A stretch of DNA of 64,000 bases from Hygrophila difformis. Lineage: Eukaryota > Streptophyta > Magnoliopsida > Lamiales > Acanthaceae. Every line of letters begins with the position of its first letter. Positions within the stretch are counted from its first letter, which is position 1. Positions 1-11,499 of this stretch are shown piece by piece. The notes below the pieces were generated by a model that saw only the letters and a program-made list of their open reading frames with translations, searched no databases and was not told the origin of the DNA. The stretch is from assembly GCA_030278955.1 (NCBI GenBank), contig JAOANR010000004.1, positions 61,135,541 through 61,199,540 of the forward strand. The letters run 5' to 3'. Both the position numbers and the translations under genes were made by a program.

Positions 1-348
1 TTTTTATAATTATTGATAATTTTTAATTAATAAATAATAATATATTAATATATTCGGATATCCATATTTAAAATCCGGATAATATCCTATCAATTTTCGG
101 ATACGATCGGATATTTTCAGAAAACGTAATTATAAGTAAATTTATAACTAATTTTTTTATAAAATTATGGATTAGTCCAGAAAAACTAATCACAATAAAA
201 ATTTAAAATATATTACGTAATAATGATGAAAAGATAACAAAAAACTATAAATAATATTTTTTAAAAACTTTAGGGATAATAGTCAAAATGTGCAATATAT
301 TAGGGAGTAAAACTAATATTTTTTAGACCCTTAATAATGCTAAATATA
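1..348. other. AT-rich intergenic DNA, no gene seen
   Basis: Very AT-rich sequence with no coding signal, ending at the left terminus of the first Stowaway-like element. I see no recognisable repeat family in it. Confidence 0.5.
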
Positions 349-556
349 CTCCATCAGTTCCGGTAACACCGTCCCAAAACTTTTGGGCACGGTGTTTTAG
401 GTATTATGTGTTATTATAATAAAGCAGAGTAATTAGTTGATACAATGTTTTAGTTGATGTTTATGGAATAAGTTGTTTCTAAAAAATGGAAATGTGACAA
501 TTGTAGTGGGACAGACCAAAAAACAAAGTGAGACAGAATTAGTGGGACGGATGGAG
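349..556. mobile_element. Stowaway-like MITE, copy 1
   Basis: A 208-bp element with inverted ends CTCCATCAGTTCCGG and CGGATGGAG, flanked by TA on both sides. TA target duplication plus CTCC(A/C)TC-type ends is the Tc1/mariner (Stowaway) pattern. No coding capacity. Confidence 0.7.
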
Positions 557-1990
557 TAATCTTTTTTTTAAAAAAAAAAAATTTGAATAGTTAAGGGTAT
601 TTATTTTTCACCTCTTCTCATCATTTTAGATATGAAAGAAAACCATATATATTTAATTTTTTAATAGTAAAAGTAATTTATTTAATATTATTTCCACAAT
701 GGGTTTGAATTTCCTTCATTCATTTTACTATCTCCTTTATTTTCCCTTTAATTTTTTGTTGCATGCATTTCAACCATTATTTAAGCAAAAGACTTTGAAT
801 CTCATGTAATCAAAAAAACACTATATTCTCATTTTATATTGTCATATTAGTTCAACACCTGTGCGTAGCGGACGAAAAATTCTAGTATAAATAAAGTAAA
901 ATCATTTTGTACACAATAATCTATTAACTAATTGGTATAAATCATTTTGAATCAATTATTTTTTGTTGTATATGTAATTTATTGTGATTGTGAAATAATT
1001 AAATATTCTCTATATGTATTAACAGTAAAATATAGAGAAAGGCTAAAGCATAAAAGTAAATCATACAAACATATATATAATTGACAGAAACAATATACAG
1101 AATACATTAAAAAAATGAAGATACATTCAAAGACAATATATTTTTTTTTTTAACTCGTCACAACCAAACATTACATCTTAATTAATAACTATATGAGCAA
1201 AGTTTGCCACTATCTTTTGCAAGTTAGGCATAATATTTTCGAACCTAAGTTCCTCTAATCAAGCCACATAACGGATAAAATCAAAGAAAAATACATCATA
1301 AATTGTATTTAAAAATTTCTGAATTTGAACAACAATGTATGTGATTGTAGAAAATCCACTAACATGTTAAGAGAATCTTAAAGTCATCTTCATCCCAGTT
1401 CACATTTTTCTTGTCCCCCGAATATAGATTATAAAAGCATTCGATCACACCCTTGCCAAGTTCTCTTTTTGGGAAGAAAATTGATGTACATGCCTTTAAT
1501 CCACTCTATCATTGAACATTATCAATGGATATCCCTGCAATTATAAAGGCAAAAAAAAATAAAAAAATCAATATAAATAAAAGAGACAATATTTGAATTT
1601 TCCTTCTTCCCTGAACTGTCCCATGACTTTTTATATGAAGAGAATCTCTGATAAACGTACATGTGCTGTACGGAAGATATATTTTTCCTTAAAAAAATTG
1701 GTGAAAGAAACTTGTTAAATGATTAAAATAACCTATAAAATATAAACTATCATAAGATATCAAAAAAATAGGAAAAAAAATCTAAAATACAAATAGAAAA
1801 AAGTGTTCATAAGACATGCTACAATCATATACATACCGATTCACATGAGTCAATCACGTAACACTACAAAAACCAAAAGATGAATGAACATTAGATTAGA
1901 GAAAAATGACTAAAAATTCTAAGCAATAAAAAAATTGCAAAATATGAGATTTGGAATAAAGATGAATGAAACGAATAAGGATGATCGGAT
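557..1990. other. Intergenic, no gene seen
   Basis: AT-rich sequence without an ORF or splice-linked coding pattern. The short GC-richer stretch near 860-880 (containing GTGCGTAGCGGACG) looks repeat-derived, but I cannot name the family. Confidence 0.4.
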
Positions 1991-2870
1991 GTATTTATAG
2001 TTAATTCAAATATGTGTATTTAATGGAAATAATTTAAAATTTTAAGAGTATCATAGATTATAGATTTGGGGAATATATATGATATATTGAGTTTGTTGAA
2101 ATCAAATATTAGATTATATATTATGGATTTAGGGAGTATATATAATTGAGCTAGTTGAATTAGATTATATATATTAGATTTAGTGAGTATATTTGATTGT
2201 TGAAATTAAAAAAAAAAAAAGCCGGATGAGATGTTGAAAAAGGGGGGTGGGGAAGTGGGGGGGAAATTAGACTATATATATATATATATAGATATATAGA
2301 TATAGATTATAGATTATAGATTTGGGGAATATATATGATATGATTGAGTTTGTTGAAATCAAATATTAGATTATATATTATGGATTTAGGGAGTATATAT
2401 AATTGAGATAGTTGAATTAGATTATATATATTAGATTTAGTGAGTATATATGATTGTTGAAATTGAAAAAAATAGCCGGATGAGATGTTGGAAAACGGGG
2501 GTGGGGAAGTGGGGGGAAATTAGACTATATTACTTTTATATAGATATATAGATAGATATAGATATAGATATAGGTAGATATATTTATAGTTAATTCAAAT
2601 ATGTGTATTTAATGGAAATAATTTAAAATTTTAAGAGTATTATAGATTATAGATTTGGGAATATATATGATATGATTGAGTTTGTTGAAATCAAATATTA
2701 GATTATATATTATGGATTTAGGGAGTATATATAATTGAGGTAGTTGAATTACATTATATATATTAGATTTAGTGAGTATATATGATTGTTAAAATTGAAA
2801 AAAATAGCCGGATGAGATGTTGAAAAAGGGGGGTGGGGAAGTGGGGGGAAATTAGACTATATTACTTTTA
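1991..2870. repeat. Three tandem copies of a 230-290 bp unit
   Basis: The block starting TATTTATAGTTAATTCAAAT and ending in a G-rich stretch followed by AAATTAGACTATAT occurs at about 1991-2280, again (lacking its first third) at about 2300-2541, and again at about 2580-2870. Each unit carries GCCGGATGAGATGTTG just before the G-rich segment. Copies are separated by variable (TA)n/(GATA)n. No coding capacity is visible. Confidence 0.85.
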
Positions 2871-2918
2871 TATATATATAGATAGATACCCATAGTGTGG
2901 CAAAAAAAACATATACCT

Positions 2919-4067
2919 AGGGGTGTAAATGAGACTGATAGGCTCGAAAAATATTTGGGCTCGACTCGATCAAAGCTCAGCCAAAGCTCGACTCGAAAAG
3001 GCTCGGCTCGAATTCGAGATCGCCTCGAATATTAATGAGCTAAAGCCGAGCTAACTAATACTCGGCTCGAAAGCTCGATAATATGCTCGAATATTATATA
3101 TATATATATATATATTATTTCTTTCTTAAAAATATAGTATATTTTCTTTCTTAACAAATGTGAGGAAAAGGAAGTCCAACAGTAAATTCACTCCTCCTTT
3201 TATTTAATACTATATAGTACATTATACTTCCAAATTATGGTTAACACTAAATCAAAAAAAACTAAATCCCAATCTCCTTCCAAATTGAGACTATTATAAG
3301 GAATTATGAATAGTTTAATATATTTCTACAGAACTCCGTCTTTCAAGTTTTTAAGCTCATTATTGAATAATTTAAAATTTTTTAGTCTTGAGTCCAATGT
3401 GGTCTAGGGATACCCGGTTTAAAAAAAAAAAAAAAACTGAAATTTATGTCGAGCTTTNNNNNNNNNNNNNNNNNNNNNNNNNNNNNNNNNNNNNNNNNNN
3501 NNNNNNNNNNNNNNNNNNNNNNNNNNNNNNNNNNNNNNNNNNNNNNNNNNNNNNNNNNNNNNNNNNNNNNNNNNNNNNNNNNNNNNNNNNNNNNNNNNNN
3601 NNNNNNNNNNNNNNNNNNNNNNNNNNNNNNNNNNNNNNNNNNNNNNNNNNNNNNNNNNNNNNNNNNNNNNNNNNNNNNNNNNNNNNNNNNNNNNNNNNNN
3701 NNNNNNNNNNNNNNNNNNNNNNNNNNNNNNNNNNNNNNNNNNNNNNNNNNNNNNNNNNNNNNNNNNNNNNNNNNNNNNNNNNNNNNNNNNNNNNNNNNNN
3801 NNNNNNNNNNNNNNNNNNNNNNNNNNNNNNNNNNNNNNNNNNNNNNNNNNNNNNNNNNNNNNNNNNNNNNNNNNNNNNNNNNNNNNNNNNNNNNNNNNNN
3901 NNNNNNNNNNNNNNNNNNNNNNNNNNNNNNNNNNNNNNNNNNNNNNNNNNNNNNNNNTCGGTCCTTCGAGCCGAGCTCGAGCTTAAATATATTTGGTCGA
4001 GCTCGAGCCGAGCTCAATTTTTAAAGCTCGTCGAGCTTCGAGCTCGGCTCGGCTCGTTTACACCCCT
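2919..4067. mobile_element. CTCGA-word element with GGGGTGTAAA inverted ends
   Basis: The ends AGGGGTGTAAATGAG and CTCGTTTACACCCCT are inverted repeats. The interior next to both ends is a dense array of GCTCGA/CTCGGCTCGA words, with AT-rich filler in the middle and a 500-N gap. It resembles non-autonomous MULE-type elements seen elsewhere in this window, but here I cannot read a clean target duplication (flanks CATATACCT and ATACCCGTT only partly agree). Confidence 0.6.
3458..3957. other. Assembly gap (N)
   Basis: 500 unknown bases inside the CTCGA-word element, a type of sequence that typically breaks short-read assemblies. Open frames reported across it are artefacts of the Ns. Confidence 0.99.
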
Positions 4068-4168
4068 ATACCCGTTATATTTTTGTAAAAAGTAAATTAA
4101 ACTAATGGAATGAACAAAAAAATCTAATTAAGGTAGGTAGTTTGAAATGTCCAGGCGTCTAGCATATA

Positions 4169-4771
4169 CTTCATCCGTTCTCAATAAAGTGCAACATCTC
4201 TCCATTGCACGCAGTTCAATGCACATTTTTAACGATCAATAACTCAAATTTTGTATAAGTAAAAATTTAAAAAAATAGATATTATAAAACTACCAGATAA
4301 GACAAATCCAACAAGATCTCACTTGACTATGTTTTTCCTTGTATAACTATAATAAAAATTGAAGTCAAAGTCAAACAATAAATAGTAGCAAATAGTGCAA
4401 TCAGTGGCGGATCTAGAAATTTTCTTAAGTGGTGTCACAAAAATTAATGTAAGTTAATTTAAAATTTTAGATAGTAGATACAATAGAAGACAGTAAAAGA
4501 AAAGCTAAATTAAAATTAGATATAGTGGTGTTACCATAAAAATTAAGTGGGTATACCATACCAAACATAAAAATTATAAAGTCAAAATAGTGTTTTATCA
4601 ATCTACGTAGTGTCACCACGAAAAGTAAGTGGGTTCACTTAATTAAATATTAAAAGAAATTAAGGTTAAAATAGCAATTTTATGAATTTAAGTGGTGTCC
4701 CGTGCTCCCGCTAGTCTATATGTGCATCCGCCCCTGAGTGCAATGTTGCACTTTCTTGAGAACGGAGGTAG
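4169..4771. mobile_element. Stowaway-like MITE, copy 2, split by a hAT MITE
   Basis: Ends CTTCATCCGTTCTCAA and TTGAGAACGGAGGTAG are inverted repeats flanked by TA. The element reads about 270 bp once the hAT insertion at 4402-4736 is removed; the interior shares the motif TCTAACAAGATCTCACTTGA (allowing small changes) with most other copies here. Confidence 0.85.
4402..4736. mobile_element. hAT-type MITE with 8-bp target duplication AGTGCAAT
   Basis: The 335-bp element starts CAGTGGCGGATC and ends GCATCCGCCCCTG. The 8 bp AGTGCAAT stand directly on both sides (4394-4401 and 4737-4744), which identifies hAT-superfamily transposition. It lies inside a Stowaway element, so it is the younger insertion. 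Interior motif AAGTGGTGTC recurs in the copy at 10891. Confidence 0.92.
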
Positions 4772-5366
4772 TACCTAACAACTGTGCATCTGCAACTTCA
4801 TTTCTCTCCTCATAATGTAATTTCGGTATGTTTGAGAAATAATTAGAGTTTATTATCTGAAGTTTGGAGTTTAGAGTCTAGAGTTTAAAATTAATGGTGG
4901 AAAATAGTTTTAAATTTAAATAATGGTGTTTGGTAATACAATTTTAAATTAGAGTTCAGAGTCTGTTCTCTCTAGTTTTAAATTTCCATTTGAATCACTG
5001 TTTTCAACTAACTGACTTTTGAGCTTTATTTGGTTAGGTTATAAAATGATTTTGAAGGCAAGCCTATTATGAGTTATGTAGTTTGTACTCTCTACTTTCA
5101 CTATTACTTTACTATTTTTTATTTAACCATGAAGCGAATCATATAACACCATTCAAAGTCAGCTAGTAGAAAACAGTGATTTAAATGGAGCACTTAAAAA
5201 AAAAACGGATGTAATATTTTAAAAGCTAAACGCCAATCACAAAGAAAGACAAATCCCTCAAATGGATTACTACTCTTTTAAACACCAGAATCATCACTAT
5301 CATTCAAAAGGTTAACCAAGGCAACTAGCCCCTCTGGTTTTTTATACTAAATACTACTACTCGTAC
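4772..5366. other. Intergenic, no gene seen
   Basis: AT-rich with several short TTTAAATT/GAGTTTA variants that look repeat-derived; no coding signal. Confidence 0.4.
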
Positions 5367-5401
5367 ACAGTGGCGGATCCAGGATTTTTGGTGAGGTATG
5401 G

Positions 5402-5434
<33 letters not shown>

Positions 5435-5802
5435 GAGGCTTGTTGAGATTAAATGCAAGACAAATGGAGGAAGCCATGAAAACAACAACAATCGAGCAGA
5501 TGGAGTTGGCTGAAGCAATATGTTCTGTTCTGTATTGGGCGTTAGGCCTCACTTATTCTCAGTTCAGTCTAGTGGACCTAGCTCATTTTATGTTTGGTTA
5601 TGCATAAATCGTCAACACGTTTTTACTTGTACTTATACTGTTCTCTGTCTTTCTCCGAGCTGTAATCAATTTCATTCTTGTGGGGACTTCTCTTTTTTAG
5701 TTGAATACAACAACCGCCATTCAGCTCATCATCTTTCTTGTTCAATTTCCCTAAATTCAAATACTCATTCATTCCATCTTATCTAATCAAATTTTGCACT
5801 CA

Positions 5803-6270
5803 GGGCCCGTTTGGATTGGCTTTTGAAAAAAGCAGAAGCCAAAAGTAGAAGCAGAAGCAGAAGTCAAAAGCAAAAGCATGTAATTTTTGTGTTTGGATTG
5901 AATGTTTGAAAAGCGGCTTTTTTCTAAAAAATATGTTTGGATGAATAAAAATGAAAAGTGCTTTTAGAGTGTGGTAATTACCAAAAAGGACATGCTACTT
6001 AATATGATAATAAGATATATTTATAGTGTAATTTATATTAAGTAGTGGGGGGATTTAAGTCATTGCACATTTTACGAGGTGCTTGTGGCTTCTGCTTTTG
6101 GGAGAAGCACCTCCTGGGCTGCTTCTCCCAGAAGCACTTTTTTCGCTTTTCGAGGTGCTTTTGTTTTTTCTTAAAAGCCAAAACAAACATCTAATTTCTA
6201 CTGGAAGTGCTTTTGGCAGAAGCAAAAGCCAAAAGCACCTCCCTATAAGCCAATCCAAACGGGCTCTCAA
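5803..6270. mobile_element. MITE with GGGCCCGTTTGGATTGGC inverted ends
   Basis: About 465 bp; left end GGGCCCGTTTGGATTGGCTT, right end AAGCCAATCCAAACGGGCTC, with TCA on both sides (3-bp duplication, PIF/Harbinger-like). The interior is built from AGAAGC/AAAAGC words in both orientations, so the whole element can fold into a long hairpin. The internal ORFs are by-products of these words. Confidence 0.75.
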
Positions 6271-6488
6271 AATGTCTACTGGAAGCAGATCTGGTGTTAC
6301 TGGTGATTCGAATAATCCTTATGGTGAAGAACTGACTAATTTAACAAGGCCGCTGACGACGACCAAAGAAAATGGAGGAAGAGACGGAAGTGTCGACCAG
6401 AGCTGTGAAAGAATGAAATAGTAGAGAAGTATTACCAAATACATAACAGAACAATTGCTTCAGCCAGGACATAGACAGAAGAGAAATA

Positions 6489-6747
6489 CTTCCTCCGTTC
6501 CTTATTAAATGCACATTTGAGATTTTGTTACTGTTCATTGAGTAACTTTGATTCGACTTTTTAATACAGTTATATAAGATAAAATATAGTCAAGTGGGAT
6601 CTTGTTGGATTCGTCTAATCGCATAGATTTAGAATATCAAATTTTCAAAATTTTTACATGTATACACTTTGAGTTATGAATGATTAAAAACGTGTATTGG
6701 ATTGCGTGAAATGTGGGTCCGTAGCATTTAAAAAGGAACGGAGGAAG
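6489..6747. mobile_element. Stowaway-like MITE, copy 3 (nested)
   Basis: Ends CTTCCTCCGTTCCTTATTAA and AAAAGGAACGGAGGAAG with TA on both sides. Interior contains the family block GGATCTTGTTGGATTCGTCT. Inserted in the right part of the composite hAT element. Confidence 0.9.
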
Positions 6748-7379
6748 TAATAATTATACATATAATAATTTTTTTTTTTTTAAAGTTGAGGTAGGGCCCT
6801 ACCAGCCTACACCTGCATCCGCCCCTACTCGTACATCCCAATTGCAATACGAAATAAGATTCTCGGAACAATCATCACGCATCAGCACCTATTTCCCCTA
6901 TTACTACTACTAGAGATTTTCAATGTGTGAGTGGGTACATCATATTGTCCAAAGTCTTACACTTATTAAAGTGTCCTCTTAAAATCCCACAGTACAACTG
7001 CTCTACCTTCGATTTGTTTCCATCTCTTTCCCATTTTCGACTCATTTTTGCACAATTATAGTAGTTATTAAGATATATATATCTTGATTTTAGTCACTCT
7101 TTAAAAACAATACAAATCTTTGCATGATCTTATATTAAGTAGGATCTCGAGATCATATCAAATTTTGAAATATGCTCTTATAATCTCATGTTTATCATAA
7201 AATCGGTATTGAATTTTATTTTCGATTATTATTTATAGTATTTTATCGTTTCATTTACCTAATAATATTCTATGTTATGTTTTCATATGTTAATATGTAT
7301 AATTATTATTTTTTTTTAAATCTATTGTTTACTACCCGAAGTGCAATAGAAGAGCTGAAAAAACAACGCTAGGAAGCGT

Positions 7380-7505
7380 TTGCCACAAATTATGGGGAAA
7401 ATACTTGGAAATAGCCAAGCCTCTCAACAAGTTCGGAGCTTCATCTGGTTAACACTTCATGGCAAGATTTTAACAGGTGTGGAACGTTTTAAGCGTGGAA
7501 TGACG
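7380..7505 (+). pseudogene. Fragment of LINE (L1-type) zinc-binding RVT tail
   Basis: A short open segment translates to a stretch containing QQVRSFIWLTLHGKILTGVE followed by RFKRGMT. This matches the zf-RVT region that follows the reverse transcriptase of plant L1-type LINEs (pattern ...RVRSFLWLVLH..LLTN.ERVRRH.T). The cysteines/histidines of the finger and the reverse transcriptase itself are not present, so this is a relic. Assigned by motif resemblance only. Confidence 0.55.
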
Positions 7506-7589
7506 ACATGGGATATGGGGCTTACGGAAAGTGATTCTAGAATAAAATTGACCGTTTACCCTCATTTCCAACGAAAAATAATTATTTAA

Positions 7590-7946
7590 TAATTGTGTCT
7601 TTCTTTCTGTCGTCGGAAAAAAAGAAAAATGAATAGTAAAGGAATTAATTAATCGTGTGATTATTTGAATTAAAACTCACCGAGAACCTGCTAATGGGCT
7701 GGCTGAAGGTCTACTCCTGGGCCCTCGAAGTCGCCTTCCATACCAAACTAACCGGCCCTTCAACAGGCCTAATCATGTTACCTGCTTCCGGTTCTACTAC
7801 CCGTGTGGGCTTTATTACATGTGGTTTTGGTTTATTTGCATTTTATGAAGTGCATCTGTTTGTACATTAACCGTATAGATTCACTTCCAGAAGGCTGGGC
7901 ATTCATAATTTTTCTATGTAGATTCATTTCCCCCTTTCATATATCA

Positions 7947-7978
<32 letters not shown>

Positions 7979-8284
7979 TCCATTTAATTGGATTATACAA
8001 CATATATAATTATTTTGTTTTTTTAAAAAAATTTAAATAATAATCCATATCTTTATCCAATTTCTATAGTAAGGACGTACAGATAAAAAGAACTTGTGCC
8101 CTCGAAGTAATTGTTGTTGCTATCGGTCTACGTGTAGGTGGTGACTGGTGACAGGTGAGTGTGGACCAAAAATCAAGTTGAGCGAAATTAATACAATCCC
8201 CCACCTGTATGTGTACTATGCATTACAACTTACAACTAGCTAGGAGTGTGCATCTGGTTGGATTTAGCGGTTTCAGATGTAGTA
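7590..8284. other. Intergenic, no gene seen
   Basis: Contains a GC-richer patch at about 7676-7810 of unknown origin and a (TA)n stretch at about 7950-7975. No coding pattern could be assembled. Confidence 0.4.
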
Positions 8285-8550
8285 CTTCCCTCCGTTTCTT
8301 TTATAAATGGCACGGATGGTGTTTTGTCACTGTTCATTGAGTAATAACTTTGGTTCGAGTTTTTAATAAAATTATACTTTTATAAGATAAAATATAATCA
8401 AGCGAGACCTTGTTGGATTCGTCTAATCGCATAGATTTAGAATATCAAATTTTTATAATTTTTATTTGTATGCAATTTGAGTTATTGGGATTAAAAATAT
8501 ATATTGGTTTGCATGAAATATGAGTCCGTGACATTTAAAAAAGTATGTGA
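8285..8550. mobile_element. Stowaway-like MITE, copy 4 (right end decayed)
   Basis: Left end CTTCCCTCCGTTTCTTTTAT follows TA. The interior has the block GACCTTGTTGGATTCGTCTA. The expected GGAACGGAGG right end is not readable. Confidence 0.75.
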
Positions 8551-9142
8551 CATTTAGTTCGGGTTTTTCATTATTATTTTTTTTAAAAAAAAAAGATTAT
8601 GGTTTTTATTTTTTTTAAGATTTGATCAATTACAATTGAAAGATCATTATTCATGACCTAACTTTGGCTCATGACTTAATTTAATTTTAGCTCAATGTTA
8701 AAACTTGATCCCCAATATTTTAACTGGGTTCTGGGTACCCAACTCTGGGGTTTTTAAGAAAATAAATTTGTCCCAAAATCCTCCAAGGTTTGGGACTGTA
8801 CCCAATTACCCTATCCCGCTTTACACCCTAGTGATGATATATATATATATAGGATGTTCAAGATTTTTGCTCTATTTAGATATTTGAGAGATGACTAAAA
8901 TCTTACAGTAAATCTTTTAGTACAAGTTTAACTGGTGAATAAAATAGTGCAGTAACTCCCCCCGAAAAAAAAAAAAATAGTGCAGTAACAATTAATGAAA
9001 CAATGAATTTAACTGGTGATAAAATCTTAGGTAATGCTAGTTAATTTGGGATTGGGAATTTTTTAAACAGCATGATCAAATGTTCACACGAGTTACGGAA
9101 ATAAATAAATACTAACTTTCAGGAGAAAATAATGTACTAGTA

Positions 9143-9991
9143 CTCCCTCCGTTCCGCGAAGTTTGACCCCATTTTTTTTGCACAGTAATTTATATTGTGG
9201 GGTTTAGTAGTTAAAGTGGTGTGAATATTTGTGTTTAAGATTCTAATAATTTTTGACACTGCTTATTATTTAACTTTGACATAATATTATCGTGATGATG
9301 TAATTAGAGAAAAATATTAAAGTCTGGTCTTATTAGAATCGTCTAATCGTGTAGCTTAAGAGTATATATATTATACAATTTTTATATGTACCCATTTTAA
9401 AAATATTAAGAATTTAAAAAATGCAGGGAACTTGTGTAGAAGAGTAAAAGTGTATTGGAAATTGTGCAGAATTGTAAAAGTAATTACTTTTAATAAGATT
9501 TTAGAATAATTAAAATTCTAATCACACTTATATTAATTTAATTTATCTAAAAATGGAAAGTAATCAAACTTCGTGAGACAAACACTATCAATTAAACTAG
9601 GGGTGTCAATTTCAGGTTTCGGGTCGTGTTCGTGTCGGGTTGATCAGGTTGTATAATATTTCAGGTCGGGTTTCGGGTCGACCTGATTTCGGAAAAAAAA
9701 CTCAAAATGACCAAACCCAAACCTGAAATTTTTCGTGTCGTCCGGGTTCGTTTTTTCGGGTTATAGACCAAAATTGGCACAATTTTAGGTTTCGGATCGT
9801 GTTTGTGTCAGGTTGAGCAGGTGGTATAATATTTCAGGTCGGATATCGAGTCGACCTGATTTGAAAAAAACCCAAAATGACTAAACCCAAACCTGAAATT
9901 TTTCGTTTCGGTCGGATTCGTTTTTTCGGGTTCGTGTCCAAATTGACAACCCTAAATTAAACTTTGCGGGCCGAGGGAGGGACCGAGGGAG
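9143..9991. mobile_element. Stowaway-like MITE, copy 5, split by a word element
   Basis: Ends CTCCCTCCGTTCCGCGAAGT and GGGACCGAGGGAG flanked by TA. The interior is interrupted by the CGGGT-word element at 9599-9954; the two halves rejoin across its duplicated AATTAAACT. Confidence 0.85.
9599..9954. mobile_element. CGGGTTTCGGGT-word element, 9-bp target duplication
   Basis: Ends AGGGGTGTCAATTTCAGG and CAAATTGACAACCCTA are inverted. AATTAAACT occurs on both sides (9590-9598 and 9955-9963), a 9-bp duplication typical of Mutator-like transposition. The interior is two rounds of TTTCGGGTCG/TCAGGT words with no coding potential. Confidence 0.85.
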
Positions 9992-10006
9992 TACTATATA
10001 ATGGTA

Positions 10007-10266
10007 CTTCCTCCGTTCCTTTTTATTTGACACGTTAGTAGTTTTGTTACTGTTCATTGAGTAACTTTGATTCGAATTTTTAATACAGTTATATAGGACA
10101 AAAAATAGTCAAGTGAGATCTTGTTAGATTCGTCTAATCGCATAAATTTAGAATATCAAAGTTTCATAATTTTTAGTTGTACGCAATTTGAGTTATTGAA
10201 GATTGAAAATGTGTATTGGATTGCGTGAAATGTGGGTCCGTGGCAATTAAAAAGGAACGGAGGTAG
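10007..10266. mobile_element. Stowaway-like MITE, copy 6 (best preserved)
   Basis: 260 bp; ends CTTCCTCCGTTCCTTTTTAT and TTAAAAAGGAACGGAGGTAG, TA on each side. It can serve as the reference copy of the family in this window. Confidence 0.92.
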
Positions 10267-10890
10267 TATTTATTAAATACAGTAAGTAGTTGAAATAGTG
10301 GTACTCAAGTATAGTTTGTGGGGGGAGCATGTCTGTATATAAATAGAAGTGTCCGTACGATGAACAATGGTGAGAACTTTTAAGACAATGGGGAACAACA
10401 TGGGTACACGTCCTGTCACCCATATGGCCATATTATACTCATGAATTTTAAAGAAAAAGTACTACTCACTCCATAAATTTCTTTTCTTAAAAGTTCGGTT
10501 CCCAAACAATGAGTTTGGATAGTATACATATTGTTCTTAAACAATTCAACTTCCATCCCCACTTTGATTTAGACACAAAATGTAATGAATTGTTTAATAC
10601 AGTAGATAGTAATATATAGAAGTATTCACAAAATATTACTACTACATTTCGTAATTGACGGGCCACGCTGTAGTACTACCATTCTACCATTATTTAATTA
10701 TATTGCAATTGGATTTTGAACAAAATCAAATTTGATATTGTCAAAATGTTAAAAGTCGTTGTTGAAACTACCATCTTAACAATCCTTTCAAGAAATTAAA
10801 CAATAGCAAAATTATTCATTTGTTTGAAGTCTAATTAACAGGCTGTGTAGTGTATACTTCCTATATGTGTTCAATATTTGTAGTTCTGTA

Positions 10891-11159
10891 CAGTGGCGGA
10901 TCCAGAAAAAAATTTAAGTGGTGTCCAACAAATAGTGGAAATTATATTTAACTTAGTGATAGTAGTTACAATACAAAATATGCTTAGGAGTAGATGAAAA
11001 CTTGGTTGAAATGAATACCTGTGGTGTCACCGCAAAAATTAAGTGGTGTCACCCAGCCTAATTTAATTAAATGTAAAAAAATTATATCATAAAATAACAA
11101 TTTTATCAATTTAAGTGGTGTCCCGTGCCACTGCTCATTACCACATGAATCCGCCCCTG
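10891..11159. mobile_element. hAT-type MITE with 8-bp target duplication GTTCTGTA
   Basis: 269 bp; starts CAGTGGCGGATCCAG, ends GAATCCGCCCCTG, flanked by perfect GTTCTGTA at 10883-10890 and 11160-11167. Same family as 4402-4736 (shared AAGTGGTGTC words). Confidence 0.93.
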
Positions 11160-11242
11160 GTTCTGTATTGATATTTCTCTATTTATAACTTATAAGTATA
11201 TAACACACGCCCTTTATCTGAAATTTACAACAAAAAAACATA

Positions 11243-11480
11243 CTCCCTCCATCCCATTATAGTTGTCTTATATGACTTTTTGGTACTGTTCATTGTTCAA
11301 CTTTAACTCAATTATATTACAAGTATATATTTGAAAAAGTAGTAAAGTTCGGTCTTATTAGATTCGTCTAATCCCATAGTTTTAGAATATATATATTTTA
11401 CATAATTTTTACTTATACATATTTTGAGATATTAATAGTTAAACATTCATATCATGAAAAATGCACTATTATCGGTAACT
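11243..11480. mobile_element. Stowaway-like MITE, copy 7 (right end decayed)
   Basis: Left end CTCCCTCCATCCCATTATAG after TA. The interior has GGTCTTATTAGATTCGTCTA. The right end is degenerate. Confidence 0.75.
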
Positions 11481-11499
11481 CTTTCTCCCGATATTTGGT

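Larger units (their letters stand above)
5367..6826. mobile_element. Composite hAT-type element carrying two nested MITEs
   Basis: Starts (A)CAGTGGCGGATCCAGG, ends GCATCCGCCCCT, flanked by ACTCGTAC at 5359-5366 and 6827-6834. The 8-bp duplication and the termini put it in the same hAT family as the 4402 and 10891 copies. At about 1.46 kb it is much longer than those, because it contains a poly-T tract (about 5403-5431), a GGGCCCGTTTGG element (5803-6270) and a Stowaway element (6489-6747). Confidence 0.88.

Noticed and set aside
3382..4095. Open frames spanning 3458-3957 on both strands
   Set aside because: They exist only because Ns cannot contain stops; the visible parts are CTCGA-word repeat.
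6055..6421. Pair of overlapping ORFs in the GGGCCCGTTTGG MITE
   Set aside because: Arise from AGAAGC words in inverted arms of the MITE.
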